Positions 25,220-32,442 of a stretch of 32,442 bases of DNA are shown piece by piece. The DNA is taken from the NCBI GenBank assembly GCA_029820945.1, contig JALGUJ010000047.1:1-32442 (forward strand). The letters run 5' to 3'. Every line of letters starts with the position of its first letter. Positions within the stretch are counted from its first letter, which is position 1. Both the position numbers and the translations under genes were made by a program. The notes under the pieces were generated by a model, which was given only the letters and a program-made list of their open reading frames with translations, did not search any database and was not told the origin of the DNA. The stretch comes from Candidatus Zipacnadia bacterium. Lineage in GTDB: Bacteria > Armatimonadota > Zipacnadia > Zipacnadales > UBA5352.

Positions 25220-25915
25220 TCATGCCTCCTGTTCGATCTCCAGCGGCGGGCTGATGATGACGCCGGGTTCCTGCGCCTTGAAGCTGCCGCGGGAGGGCGG
25301 GTCGAGGAAGACGCGCCGCCCGTCCACCCTCAGCCTGCCCTCCGCGAACCACTGGATGGCCTGCGGGTAGATGCGGTGCTCCTGCACGAGGATGCGCGCG
25401 CCCAGCCTGTCCTCGTCGTCACCGGGTAGCACCGGCACGGCGGCCTGGATGACGATAGGGCCGCGGTCGAACTCCTTGTCTGCGATGTGGACCGTTGCGC
25501 CGGAGACCTTCACGCCGTACTCCGCCGCGTCGCGCTGGCCGTGCACCCCCGGGAACGATGGCAGCAGCGCCGGATGGATGTTGAGCACGGCATGCTCGAA
25601 GGCCTCCAGCACCGCGCTGCCGATCCGCCGCATGTAGCCGGCGAGGCAGACCAGGTCCACGCCGTGCTCGTGCAGGATCTCGACGTGGTGCGCGTCGGCC
25701 TCGTGGAACTCGTCTGAGAGGTCCTTGCCGACCGGCAGGACGAGCGCCGGAATGTCGTGGCGCGCCGCGCGTTCGAGCGCGCCGGCGTCCTCGCGGTTGC
25801 TGATCAGCACCGCGACGCGCGCGTCGATGGTCCCCGCCTCGCAGTTGTCGATGATCGACTGGAAGTTGGTGCCCCCGCCCGAGGCGAACACGCCCAGGTT
25901 GATCCTGTCGGCCAT
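25220..25915 (-). CDS. purN: Phosphoribosylglycinamide formyltransferase PurN
   Basis: This 231-aa enzyme transfers the formyl group of 10-formyl-THF to GAR in purine synthesis. The GAR phosphate loop ASGGGTNFQ (residues 11-19) is present, with the catalytic set Asn112 and His114 in NIHPALLPSFPG and Asp150 in EFDRGP. EHRIYPQAIQWF closes the core. The C-terminus runs about 20 residues longer than usual. AGGAGAG lies about 9 nt before the ATG. It is tightly linked to the amidohydrolase downstream and lies 68 nt after the acyltransferase. No other purine gene is near, an unusual setting, although lone purN genes are known. Confidence 0.95.
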   Translation of the reverse strand: MADRINLGVFASGGGTNFQSIIDNCEAGTIDARVAVLISNREDAGALERAARHDIPALVLPVGKDLSDEFHEADAHHVEILHEHGVDLVCLAGYMRRIGSAVLEAFEHAVLNIHPALLPSFPGVHGQRDAAEYGVKVSGATVHIADKEFDRGPIVIQAAVPVLPGDDEDRLGARILVQEHRIYPQAIQWFAEGRLRVDGRRVFLDPPSRGSFKAQEPGVIISPPLEIEQEA

Positions 25916-25983
25916 CGTAGGTCACTCTCCTCCCGTGGCAGGCAGGTTGCTCGCGTGCCCCTCGCGTGCGAGGTCCGGGCACG

Positions 25984-27252
25984 CTACCATGGCATCCTCT
26001 GGCTCAGGTAGACCTGCGCCCCCCACTTGACGTCCTCCGGCAGCAGGAAGCAGCCTCCGCCGCCGGCGACGAGTCCGCCCGCCTGCATTGCGTCGATGTA
26101 CGCCCGCTGCAGCGCCGTGTCACGCGGCGCCTGCGACAGGTCCTCAGGCACCCCATCGAAGATGCTCTGCGGCAGGCTCTCGTCGCTCAGGCCGATGGGG
26201 AAGAGGTAGACCTCGCGCTGGAACCGCACGAGGTTCGAGGTGTCGGGCAACAGCTCCTGCAGACAGGTGTTCAGGATCCACGAGCCGCAGACGAACGCGT
26301 TGAAGCGGTAGTCCGGGAAGTGGCGCGGGAAGAACTCCAGCGCCGTCTCGAACGCCTCGCCGCACCGCTCGTAGTACATCGGCTCGCCGCCGGGGATGTG
26401 CAGGTTCAGCACCGGGTCACCCGGGGCCAGCACCTGGCGCCAGCGGTTCAGCGGCAGGCTAATCGGGTCGGGCAGCGCCCGGCCCTCCGGCAGGATGGGG
26501 TGCCCCACGGCCTCGCTCGCGGTCACCGTGAGAGTGGCCTGCCATGAGCCGTCCGGGTCGTCCTGCGCGCGCAGAAGCTGCCCGTCGGGGCGGAAGCGCA
26601 CGCCCTCCTCGGAGAGCGCGACGACCCGGCCGGCCGCGTCGTCGCGGAAGACGCGGATGCGGTAGTGCGAGTCGCCGAACTGGAATTGCAGCCGCGCCAG
26701 CCTGTAAATGACACCCCGGAAGTGGTTGTTCAGCCACGCGATCCGGTGCGGGATGGCCTCCGGGTAGCCCTGCTCCTTGCGCGTCGGGCGCAGGTACAGC
26801 TCGATCTGCGAGAGCGTGTCGCGGACGATCTCGGCCGGGATGTCGTGCTCGTGGTGGATGCGCTGCATGCGCTCGTAGCCGCCGATCAGCGCCAGCAGGT
26901 AGAGCAGGCCGCCGGCGGGCCCGAGCGAGTGGGTGAGCCGGGGCCACGAGCGCACGCGCTCGAAGCTGAAGTCACCGGTCTCGTGCATCCACCAGTGGGC
27001 GTGCCAGGCGAGGGCGGTGGCGGCCTCATCGCGCGCGATGTGCTCGGCCGCGCGCGCCAGGTCGGGCCGGAACTCCTCGGGGATGTGCGCCGCCTCGCAG
27101 GCGCGGGCGACGAAGTCGGGTTCGAGGAAGAACGGCACGCCGCCGGGCGCCTGCGCCTGCGACCGAGCCCAGTCGCCCTCGAGTGCCTCCCGCGAGTCCT
27201 CGATATCGAGTGCCTTCAGGACGCTGTCGAGCTGGATGGGCGCCGCCTCCAA
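25984..27252 (-). CDS. Acyltransferase with NAT_N and GNAT_C-like domains
   Basis: This 422-aa cytoplasmic protein begins with a helical N-terminal domain (SVLKALDIED onward). Its C-terminal part from about residue 275 has VLNLHIPGGEPM, EFFPRHFPDYRFNAFVCGSWIL and NLVRFQREVYLFP. That series is the hallmark of the GNAT-like C-terminal domain (GNAT_C) paired with NAT_N in putative N-acyltransferases. The acceptor is unknown. The start is uncertain. An in-frame stop lies at 27282-27280, and the only conventional start before the conserved part is TTG at 27252, which has no ribosome binding site; a GGAGG falls just inside the reading frame. It lies 74 nt downstream of the GH95-like gene. Confidence 0.85.
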   Translation of the reverse strand: MEAAPIQLDSVLKALDIEDSREALEGDWARSQAQAPGGVPFFLEPDFVARACEAAHIPEEFRPDLARAAEHIARDEAATALAWHAHWWMHETGDFSFERVRSWPRLTHSLGPAGGLLYLLALIGGYERMQRIHHEHDIPAEIVRDTLSQIELYLRPTRKEQGYPEAIPHRIAWLNNHFRGVIYRLARLQFQFGDSHYRIRVFRDDAAGRVVALSEEGVRFRPDGQLLRAQDDPDGSWQATLTVTASEAVGHPILPEGRALPDPISLPLNRWRQVLAPGDPVLNLHIPGGEPMYYERCGEAFETALEFFPRHFPDYRFNAFVCGSWILNTCLQELLPDTSNLVRFQREVYLFPIGLSDESLPQSIFDGVPEDLSQAPRDTALQRAYIDAMQAGGLVAGGGGCFLLPEDVKWGAQVYLSQRMPW

Positions 27253-27326
27253 TCGATGTGATGCCGGGCGAGAGCCGCGCTACAGTTCTGCGCGGGAAGA
27301 GCATGTCCTCCGTGCGCGGCGGCCGT

Positions 27327-29699
27327 CTAGAAGCGCGGCGGCTGCTGCACGCCGAACCAGTTGCACTGGTCATCCGAGGGCTGAGGCAGCTCGGGGCGAA
27401 GCTCGTCGTCTTCGGGCGGCCGGCCCGCCGGGAACACGAGATACTCCCCACCCTCCGTCGTCTCCCACTGCAGATCGAGCCCGGAAAGCGTCTCCTCGCC
27501 GGACGGCCCGCGCACGGTGACCTCGGACTGCGGCCACGGGTTGCGGAGCCGACAGGGCTCTCCCGCCTCGCTGAGGATGCGCGCGTAACGCACCTTGCCC
27601 CCGGCCAGCAGGGCGCCGACGAGGAAGGCGCCCTCCGCGCGCAGGTCCTCGAAGTACGCGTCTCCCCAGCAGTCGGGGACCGTGGGGAAGAGCCGGATGA
27701 CCCCGCCCCAGCTCTGCAGGAGCATCTCCATGATCGCGGCGGCGGCGCAGAAGCCCGCCTCCAGCGTCATGGGCGAGTAGCGCGCGTGGGAGTGGCCGAA
27801 GGCGCGGTAGTCGCCGTTGACGTGGAAGGTGTTCGGCGTGATGAAGGCCCGGTAGCGCTGCAGCATGTCCCACGCCATGTTGCCCAGGCCCGTCCTCGAC
27901 GCGATCAGCGAGGCCCAGGGGAACGACCAGCCCGTCCAGTGGCCCGTGCCCTGCCTGATCCACTGCAGGATGGACGCGTGGATGAGCGCCCGCTCCCCGT
28001 CGCCCTGCTCGACGTTCAGCACCCCCAGGGGGTGGATGGCCATCAGGTGCGAGTGGTGGCGGTGCGACTCCCACAGCGCGTCGTTGGCGGTCACGCGCAG
28101 GCCGCCGTCGCCCCGGGGGTAGTCCGCGAGCAACTCCAGCGTCTCCTCCCACCTGTCGCGCTCGGGGTCGTCGATGCCCAGGCGGTCGGCCGCGGCGAGC
28201 AGACTCTCGCCCAGCCAGCGGATCAGCGCGATGTCGCAGGCCGGATCGGGACCGTAGCGCGCGATGCTGCCCTCGCCCCACTCGGGCGAGTATCCGAGCG
28301 GGATGTGCAGCGTCCCGTCCTCATCGGGCTCCAGCAGGTTCATGTAGGTCTGCATCGCCCCGCGCATCATCGGCAGCGCCTGCTCGCGCAGGAACTCCTC
28401 GTCGCGCGAGTAGAGCCAGTGCAGCCAGTAGTGGTGCGCCAGCCAGGCGGCGTTGCCCGGCCAGAACTCGACGCCGTGATAGCCGTGCACGTGAGAGCCG
28501 TCCGGCGCGATGGCGCAGCCCGACCAGATGCCGTCGAAGCCGAAGAAGCTGCGGCAGTCCTCCCGCCAGCGCGGCAGGCACGCGCTGAAGGTCTCGTAGA
28601 GCGGCTCGCCCGCCTCCAGGTGATTCGACGCGTAGACCGGCCAGTAACTCTCCTCCACGTTCATGTCCAGGTGATAGTCGCCGGACCACGGCGGCATGAC
28701 GCCGTCGGCGGTCCACAGCGCCTGCAGCGTGATGGGCAGACCGCCCGGCCGCGAGCAGCAGCCGAGCTTGTACATCTCGGCGTAGAAGAGATTCTCCAGC
28801 AGCGGATCGGGGATCGTCAGCAGGCACGCGCGCCACCACTCGGCCCACCAGGCCGCGTGCTCCTCCCACAGCTCCACCTGCCTGTCTGCCGCTTCACGCA
28901 CGAGGCGCACCGCCTCCGCGCGCGGATCATCTGCGTCGTTGTGGCTGAGCACCGCGATGGCGACCAGGAACTCCCGCCGGTGTATCTCATGTACCTGCCA
29001 GGCCACCACGTACTCGCCGCCGCCGGGGAAGCGCAGCCGCAGCCACTCGGCGTCACCGTCCCGCCCCCTCTCGGGCTCCTCGTAGCCCCAGTCCCCCAGC
29101 GTCTGCTTCGCGTCATCGGTCAGGTGGTCGAGGCCCACGCGTACGTCCACGTCCCGCACCTCGAACAGGTCCCAGCCGTGGAGCCTGAGCATGAGCAGGT
29201 TCTGGCTGTCGGCGATCCAGGCGCTGAACGCGTCCGTCTCGCGCGCCGGCTCAGGGCTGGCGCGCACCGCCTCCTCGCCGGCGCCGGGGCCGACCCGGCC
29301 GAGCACAGATGCGTGATAGAGGCTCAGGGCCGCGCGGAAGTCGCCGCTCATCGGCAGGTAGATCTCCACGCGCGGCATGGGCAGTCGCGTGGGATGGGGC
29401 TTGTCGTCGAGACGCCAGGCACGGTTGAGGTCCCACTCGCACTGCTCCTCCTCACCCGCCTCCACCAGCTCGCGCAGGTGCTCGTAGTTGAAGACCTCCG
29501 GGTCCGGGACCTGCTCGCGCAGCTCCCAGCAGTCGTACTTGTCCAGCGTGATCTTCAGCGGATCGCCATCGCCCCAGATGAGCGCGCCGATGTGGCCGTT
29601 GCCGAGCGGGATGCCCGTGTTCCAGTGCTCGGGCGCGACCTCCCAGCGCATCTCGTGGCGGATGAGGAAGTGGAGGAGTTGATGGTCGGTGAGGCGCAT
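27327..29699 (-). CDS. GH95-like glycoside hydrolase
   Basis: This 790-aa protein has no signal peptide and is probably cytoplasmic. It matches the GH95 alpha-L-fucosidase/galactosidase layout. An N-terminal beta domain has GIPLGNGHIGALIWG (29-43). The (alpha/alpha)6 barrel has ITLQALWTADGVMPPWSGDYH, SPEWGEGS (Glu473), HRHHSHLMAIHPLG and AAAAIMEMLLQS. A C-terminal beta domain follows. In the family prototype AfcA, as I recall it, Glu566 is the acid, Asp766 the base, and Asn421 and Asn423 position the water. Here Glu473 is kept. The Asn421 position is Asp345, Asn423 is Asn347, and the Asp766 position appears to be Glu647. AGGAGG sits 7 nt before the ATG. Fucosidase activity is therefore uncertain. 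Confidence 0.85.
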   Translation of the reverse strand: MRLTDHQLLHFLIRHEMRWEVAPEHWNTGIPLGNGHIGALIWGDGDPLKITLDKYDCWELREQVPDPEVFNYEHLRELVEAGEEEQCEWDLNRAWRLDDKPHPTRLPMPRVEIYLPMSGDFRAALSLYHASVLGRVGPGAGEEAVRASPEPARETDAFSAWIADSQNLLMLRLHGWDLFEVRDVDVRVGLDHLTDDAKQTLGDWGYEEPERGRDGDAEWLRLRFPGGGEYVVAWQVHEIHRREFLVAIAVLSHNDADDPRAEAVRLVREAADRQVELWEEHAAWWAEWWRACLLTIPDPLLENLFYAEMYKLGCCSRPGGLPITLQALWTADGVMPPWSGDYHLDMNVEESYWPVYASNHLEAGEPLYETFSACLPRWREDCRSFFGFDGIWSGCAIAPDGSHVHGYHGVEFWPGNAAWLAHHYWLHWLYSRDEEFLREQALPMMRGAMQTYMNLLEPDEDGTLHIPLGYSPEWGEGSIARYGPDPACDIALIRWLGESLLAAADRLGIDDPERDRWEETLELLADYPRGDGGLRVTANDALWESHRHHSHLMAIHPLGVLNVEQGDGERALIHASILQWIRQGTGHWTGWSFPWASLIASRTGLGNMAWDMLQRYRAFITPNTFHVNGDYRAFGHSHARYSPMTLEAGFCAAAAIMEMLLQSWGGVIRLFPTVPDCWGDAYFEDLRAEGAFLVGALLAGGKVRYARILSEAGEPCRLRNPWPQSEVTVRGPSGEETLSGLDLQWETTEGGEYLVFPAGRPPEDDELRPELPQPSDDQCNWFGVQQPPRF

Positions 29700-29844
29700 G
29701 GGGCCTACCTCCTGGCATGGCTACAGGACGACCTGCCGGACAGAGGCACAAACGACTGAATCGGGCAAGAGGTCGCATGCTCCGCGCCCGGTTCGGCATT
29801 CCGGATGAAAGCGCGGCCGTCCCCCCCGACGGGGCTGCCGGCGC

Positions 29845-30831
29845 TCAGTCGTGCTCGATGCCCAGAGTCGCGAACGACTCACGCATGAAGGCGCGCTTCG
29901 CCGCGGTGGTCTCCGGGTCGCCCGGCGTCTCCCAGTTCTCGTCAAGCCGCGCCATGGCCTCAGCCGACAAACGCCCGTTCTCGCGGTACTCCAGCAGTGC
30001 CCAGCCGGCGGCCATCGTGGTGCGCGCGACCGCGTTGGGGTGCTGCTTGAGCGCGCTCGAGGGGCAGCAGTCATCGACCACGTCCGTGCCGTAGGAGGCC
30101 ACGATCGCGTAGGCCTTGGTGGCCTGCGGGACGTTGTCCTCCACCAGCACGCGCGTCTTCATGAAGAGCGGCACGTTCGCCGTGTAGGCCTCTGCGGGGA
30201 CGTCGGAGGGCTCGCGGTAGAGCTTGGGGTGGTCGTGCATCTGCTGGGCGATGTTGATCTCGTTCATCTGCACGGTGATGAACGCAGGCTCCCCGTCGAT
30301 GGGGATGCCCGGCTGGTGGAAGCCCCAGTGGCCGTCCTCGCCCTGGCCCTTGAGCATCAGATCGGGCCCCAACTCAAGCAGCAGGTCGGTGTAGGCCTGG
30401 CAGGCCTCATCCGGCCCGATGATGTCGGGCTCGAAGAGATGGATCTTGGCCGGGTCATACCAGTCCGACAGCGGGCCGTAGAGGTTGTGGGTGAGCAGGA
30501 AGCGGAAGGACGCCTGGTGATGGCCGGGCAGCAGGTAGTCATCGAACTGGAGGAAATGCGTCTGGCCGATGGCGTGCTGCAGCTCGGCGGACAGGCGCGC
30601 CAGGGCGACGTAGGCCTCGTAGAACGAGAAGGCCGACGGTGCGGCCATGAGCTGCAGGCTCGTCTCGCCGCGCTCGGCGACCAGGCCGCACTGCTCGGTC
30701 GCGATCGCCAGCGCGCTGGCCAGGCCCATCTCGCGCGGGCTGTCGTAGATGGCCACCGACAGGTTGCCCGCCGGGACCACATGGCGCGGCTCGGGGGCCC
30801 TGATGGTGAATAGGGCGTCGGTACTCGACAT
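29845..30831 (-). CDS. NagB-like glucosamine-6-phosphate isomerase/deaminase family protein
   Basis: This 328-aa cytoplasmic protein is of the NagB/6-phosphogluconolactonase superfamily. Its QFDDYL (residues 95-100) matches the NMDEY active-site strand of NagB, and GQGEDGHWGFHQPG (162-175) matches the GxGxDGHxAFNEP motif. Asp166 and His168 are kept, but the Glu of the E. coli Asp141-His143-Glu148 triad is Gln173 here. The protein is about 60 residues longer than typical NagB. The ATG at 30831 has GGGAGGG upstream; the frame extends to 30873 without a better signal. It leads the minus-strand run to the GH95-like gene and diverges from the third dehydrogenase. Deamination of an amino-sugar phosphate is plausible but not assured. 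Confidence 0.85.
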   Translation of the reverse strand: MSSTDALFTIRAPEPRHVVPAGNLSVAIYDSPREMGLASALAIATEQCGLVAERGETSLQLMAAPSAFSFYEAYVALARLSAELQHAIGQTHFLQFDDYLLPGHHQASFRFLLTHNLYGPLSDWYDPAKIHLFEPDIIGPDEACQAYTDLLLELGPDLMLKGQGEDGHWGFHQPGIPIDGEPAFITVQMNEINIAQQMHDHPKLYREPSDVPAEAYTANVPLFMKTRVLVEDNVPQATKAYAIVASYGTDVVDDCCPSSALKQHPNAVARTTMAAGWALLEYRENGRLSAEAMARLDENWETPGDPETTAAKRAFMRESFATLGIEHD

Positions 30832-30947
30832 TGCGAACCCTCCCGGGCAGTTTGAGATAGCGCTCGGGCGCACGCTTCCCTCTGGAGACGGGAGATTCCT
30901 GCCTGTCTCTGCGCGGCGGGTGCGCAGGCGGACGCTCGCACCGCTTG

Positions 30948-30972
30948 CCGCCGCGGGGAGGCATCGCGGCGG
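30948..30972. repeat. Inverted repeat in divergent intergenic region
   Basis: CCGCCGCG and CGCGGCGG form a perfect 8-bp stem with a 9-nt loop, in the 197-bp gap between the NagB-like and dehydrogenase genes. It may be a leader hairpin of the plus-strand gene or an operator. No clear promoter was found in this gap. Confidence 0.4.
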
Positions 30973-31028
30973 TGGGGGACGAATTGCCTACCAGTCACAA
31001 CCACTGCCGACAGGAGCGAGGGATCAGC

Positions 31029-32297
31029 ATGGCAGAGCGCACGCTGCGCGTCGCCGTCGTGGGCGGCGGGATGTTCTTCGAGGACGTGATCGGCCAGACC
31101 ATCATGGACTTCGAGCGCTACGGCCTCGCGCCGTACCTCGGCGATATCGGCCAGGGAGCGCACGCTCGCGACCTCGCCGACATCCGGGTGGAGTTCGCCG
31201 CGATCGGTACGCACTCGCCGAAGCGGGGCACCGCCGCGAGCATCTGTGACTGGTACCGCGAGGGCGTGCCCGACAGCGTCATCCAGCCGTTCTACGGCGA
31301 CACGGTGTGGGAGGAGATCATCGCCGAGGTGGAGCCGGACGTGCTCGTCGTCGCCACGCCCGACGACCTGCACTACGCGCCGATCGTGGCGGCGCTGTCG
31401 CACGGGGTGGACGTCATCACCGAGAAGCCGCTGTGCCTGGTGCTCGAGCAGGCGGACGAGATCATCGCGGCGGCCGACGACGCGGAGCTCATCGTCTCCT
31501 GCGACATGCACAAGCGCTACGACCCGATGAACGTGAAGCTCTTCCGCGACCTGGTGCCGCGCATGGGCGATATCAACTACGTGCGCGCGGTGCTCGAGGA
31601 GCCGTTGGAGGTCTCCACGGAGGTCTTCAGGTGGGCGGCGCGCTCGAACCCCTTCAGCTACGTGGGCTGCCACTGGACGGACGTGGTCTACTACTACCTG
31701 GGCCTGGAGCCGATTTCGCTGCACGCGACGGGGCAGAAGAACCTGCTGGTGAGCTGGGCGGACCCGGAGACGGGCGAGCCGAAGCCGATCGACACCTACG
31801 ACTCGATCCAGGTCAAGGTCACCTACGAGGACGGGATGGAGGCGCTCTACGTCAACGCCTGGGTCAACCCGGCGGACTTCGAGGGCCCCGTGAACCAGGA
31901 GATCAAGGTCTTCGGCACGCTGGGCAGCGCCTTCATGGACCAGCAGGACCGCGGACTGCGCTACTGTATCCGGGGCGAGGGCTCGCGCACCACGAATCCG
32001 TTCTTCAATGGCCTAACCCCGGCGTACGAGCGCTTCGACGAGATGAAGGGCTACGGCAAGGACAGCCTGACGGCAGGCTTCTCGGCCATCATGCGCCGGC
32101 GGCTGCTGGGCGCGGATCGCGAGGAGCTCGCGCCGGAGTATCCGACGGCGGCCTCGCAGCGCAGCACGGTGGCGCTGATCGACGCGGCGCAGCAGGTGGC
32201 GGACCTGAACCTGGAGTACACGCGCACGGGCCACGGCAGCCCGGTGACGGCCTTCCTGGGCGACGGCGGCATCGAGATCCGCGACCCGCTGGCGTAG
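31029..32297 (+). CDS. Gfo/Idh/MocA family oxidoreductase, extended form
   Basis: This 422-aa cytoplasmic dehydrogenase is longer than the other two in the window. The Rossmann opening VAVVGGGMFFEDV is followed by an insertion (residues 20-55) before strand two. EKP is at residues 132-134 and SCDMHKRYDPMN follows in the substrate region. The C-terminal domain has the usual beta-sheet with a long tail. The ATG at 31029 was chosen for the GAGGG about 8 nt upstream; the frame extends upstream without a start that looks better. It diverges from the NagB-like gene. Its long form suggests a different substrate from the other two. Confidence 0.92.
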   Translation: MAERTLRVAVVGGGMFFEDVIGQTIMDFERYGLAPYLGDIGQGAHARDLADIRVEFAAIGTHSPKRGTAASICDWYREGVPDSVIQPFYGDTVWEEIIAEVEPDVLVVATPDDLHYAPIVAALSHGVDVITEKPLCLVLEQADEIIAAADDAELIVSCDMHKRYDPMNVKLFRDLVPRMGDINYVRAVLEEPLEVSTEVFRWAARSNPFSYVGCHWTDVVYYYLGLEPISLHATGQKNLLVSWADPETGEPKPIDTYDSIQVKVTYEDGMEALYVNAWVNPADFEGPVNQEIKVFGTLGSAFMDQQDRGLRYCIRGEGSRTTNPFFNGLTPAYERFDEMKGYGKDSLTAGFSAIMRRRLLGADREELAPEYPTAASQRSTVALIDAAQQVADLNLEYTRTGHGSPVTAFLGDGGIEIRDPLA

Positions 32298-32363
32298 GTC
32301 GTTTGTCGTTGACGTTTGCCGCGTCGTTTGGACTGTGTATGTCAAGAGTGTTGTGCGATGGGG
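32298..32363. other. Short AT-richer spacer with direct repeat
   Basis: This 66-nt spacer lies between the last plus-strand gene and a minus-strand coding end. It holds two copies of GTCGTTTG (32298-32305 and 32323-32330) and a TTGACA on the minus strand (32345-32340) without a matching -10. No hairpin terminator was found. Confidence 0.3.
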
Positions 32364-32441
32364 TCAGGCGGCGGCGCGCCGTCGGTTGTCCTGGTGGCGC
32401 TGTTCGTCGTAGAGCGTCTCGTCGCGCCACATTGCGCACAG
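32364..32441 (-). CDS. 3' end of an unidentified gene
   Basis: A minus-strand frame enters from the right edge and ends with TGA at 32366-32364, giving 25 visible residues that include MWRDETLYDEQRHQ and a basic, Ala-ending tail. The composition looks protein-like and hydrophilic. A start inside the window (ATG near 32432) cannot be excluded, but a continuation beyond the edge is more likely. I cannot assign a family. Confidence 0.35.
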   Translation of the reverse strand: MCAMWRDETLYDEQRHQDNRRRAAA

Positions 32442-32442
32442 C

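Noticed and set aside
27183..29759. 858-residue plus-strand open frame
   Set aside because: Antisense shadow of the GH95-like gene, whose motifs are unmistakable on the other strand.
29805..29835. Hairpin CCGTC/GACGG with a C-rich loop between the NagB-like and GH95-like genes
   Set aside because: The stem is only 5 bp and there is no T tract in either direction.
1..32442. CRISPR arrays, tRNA and rRNA genes, phage or integrase genes
   Set aside because: No regularly spaced direct repeats, cloverleaf-like sequences or phage structural genes were seen by eye.

Overview
This window is high-GC DNA, roughly two thirds or more G+C by eye. Coding is dense, with long antisense shadow frames in almost every gene. 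There is no rRNA, tRNA, CRISPR array, integrase or intact insertion sequence that I can see. The content is large secreted glycoside-hydrolase-like proteins of rarely characterised families, three Gfo/Idh/MocA dehydrogenases, a GH95-like enzyme and a NAT_N/GNAT_C acyltransferase. This suits an uncultured polysaccharide-degrading bacterium of the Armatimonadota, Planctomycetota or Hydrogenedentota sort. That placement is inference; no phylogenetic marker is present.

Layout. (1) 2-8590, plus strand: four tightly packed genes, the first cut by the window edge. They encode TIM-barrel, DUF6259-like, CBM9 plus DUF4091/GH123-like and LamG plus barrel proteins; at least three have signal peptides. 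(2) 8619-9060, minus: a decayed REP-associated transposase (RAYT). (3) 9079-14829, minus: a large secreted barrel protein, a lipoprotein, a small unknown protein, a MocA dehydrogenase and a Roadblock/LC7 protein translationally coupled to it. About 500 bp without a gene (10500-11001) carries a LacI-type palindrome. (4) 14974-17991, plus: a DUF4432/mutarotase-like protein, QueH and a YfaP/DUF2135-like lipoprotein, closed by a strong terminator and two REP-like hairpins. (5) 18208-22994, minus: a MocA dehydrogenase, then a 1251-aa secreted LamG-CBM9-DUF6067 protein. (6) 23121-24404, plus: an MFS transporter with a recognisable promoter and a palindrome in its leader. (7) 24409-30831, minus: NagB-like protein, GH95-like enzyme, acyltransferase, PurN and amidohydrolase. 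(8) 31029-32297, plus: a third MocA dehydrogenase, then the tail of another minus-strand gene.

How the genes may work together (inference). Secreted lectin/CBM-bearing barrel enzymes would attack an extracellular glycan. The MFS protein would import a small, possibly anionic product. The cytoplasmic GH95-like enzyme, mutarotase-like protein, MocA dehydrogenases, NagB-like protein and amidohydrolase would process the sugars. GH123-like and GH95-like folds with a NagB relative hint at an N-acetylhexosamine- and deoxysugar-containing glycan. No SusC/SusD, TonB receptor or ABC sugar importer is present. Several enzymes carry substitutions at positions that are catalytic in characterised relatives, so substrate and chemistry may differ from the named families.
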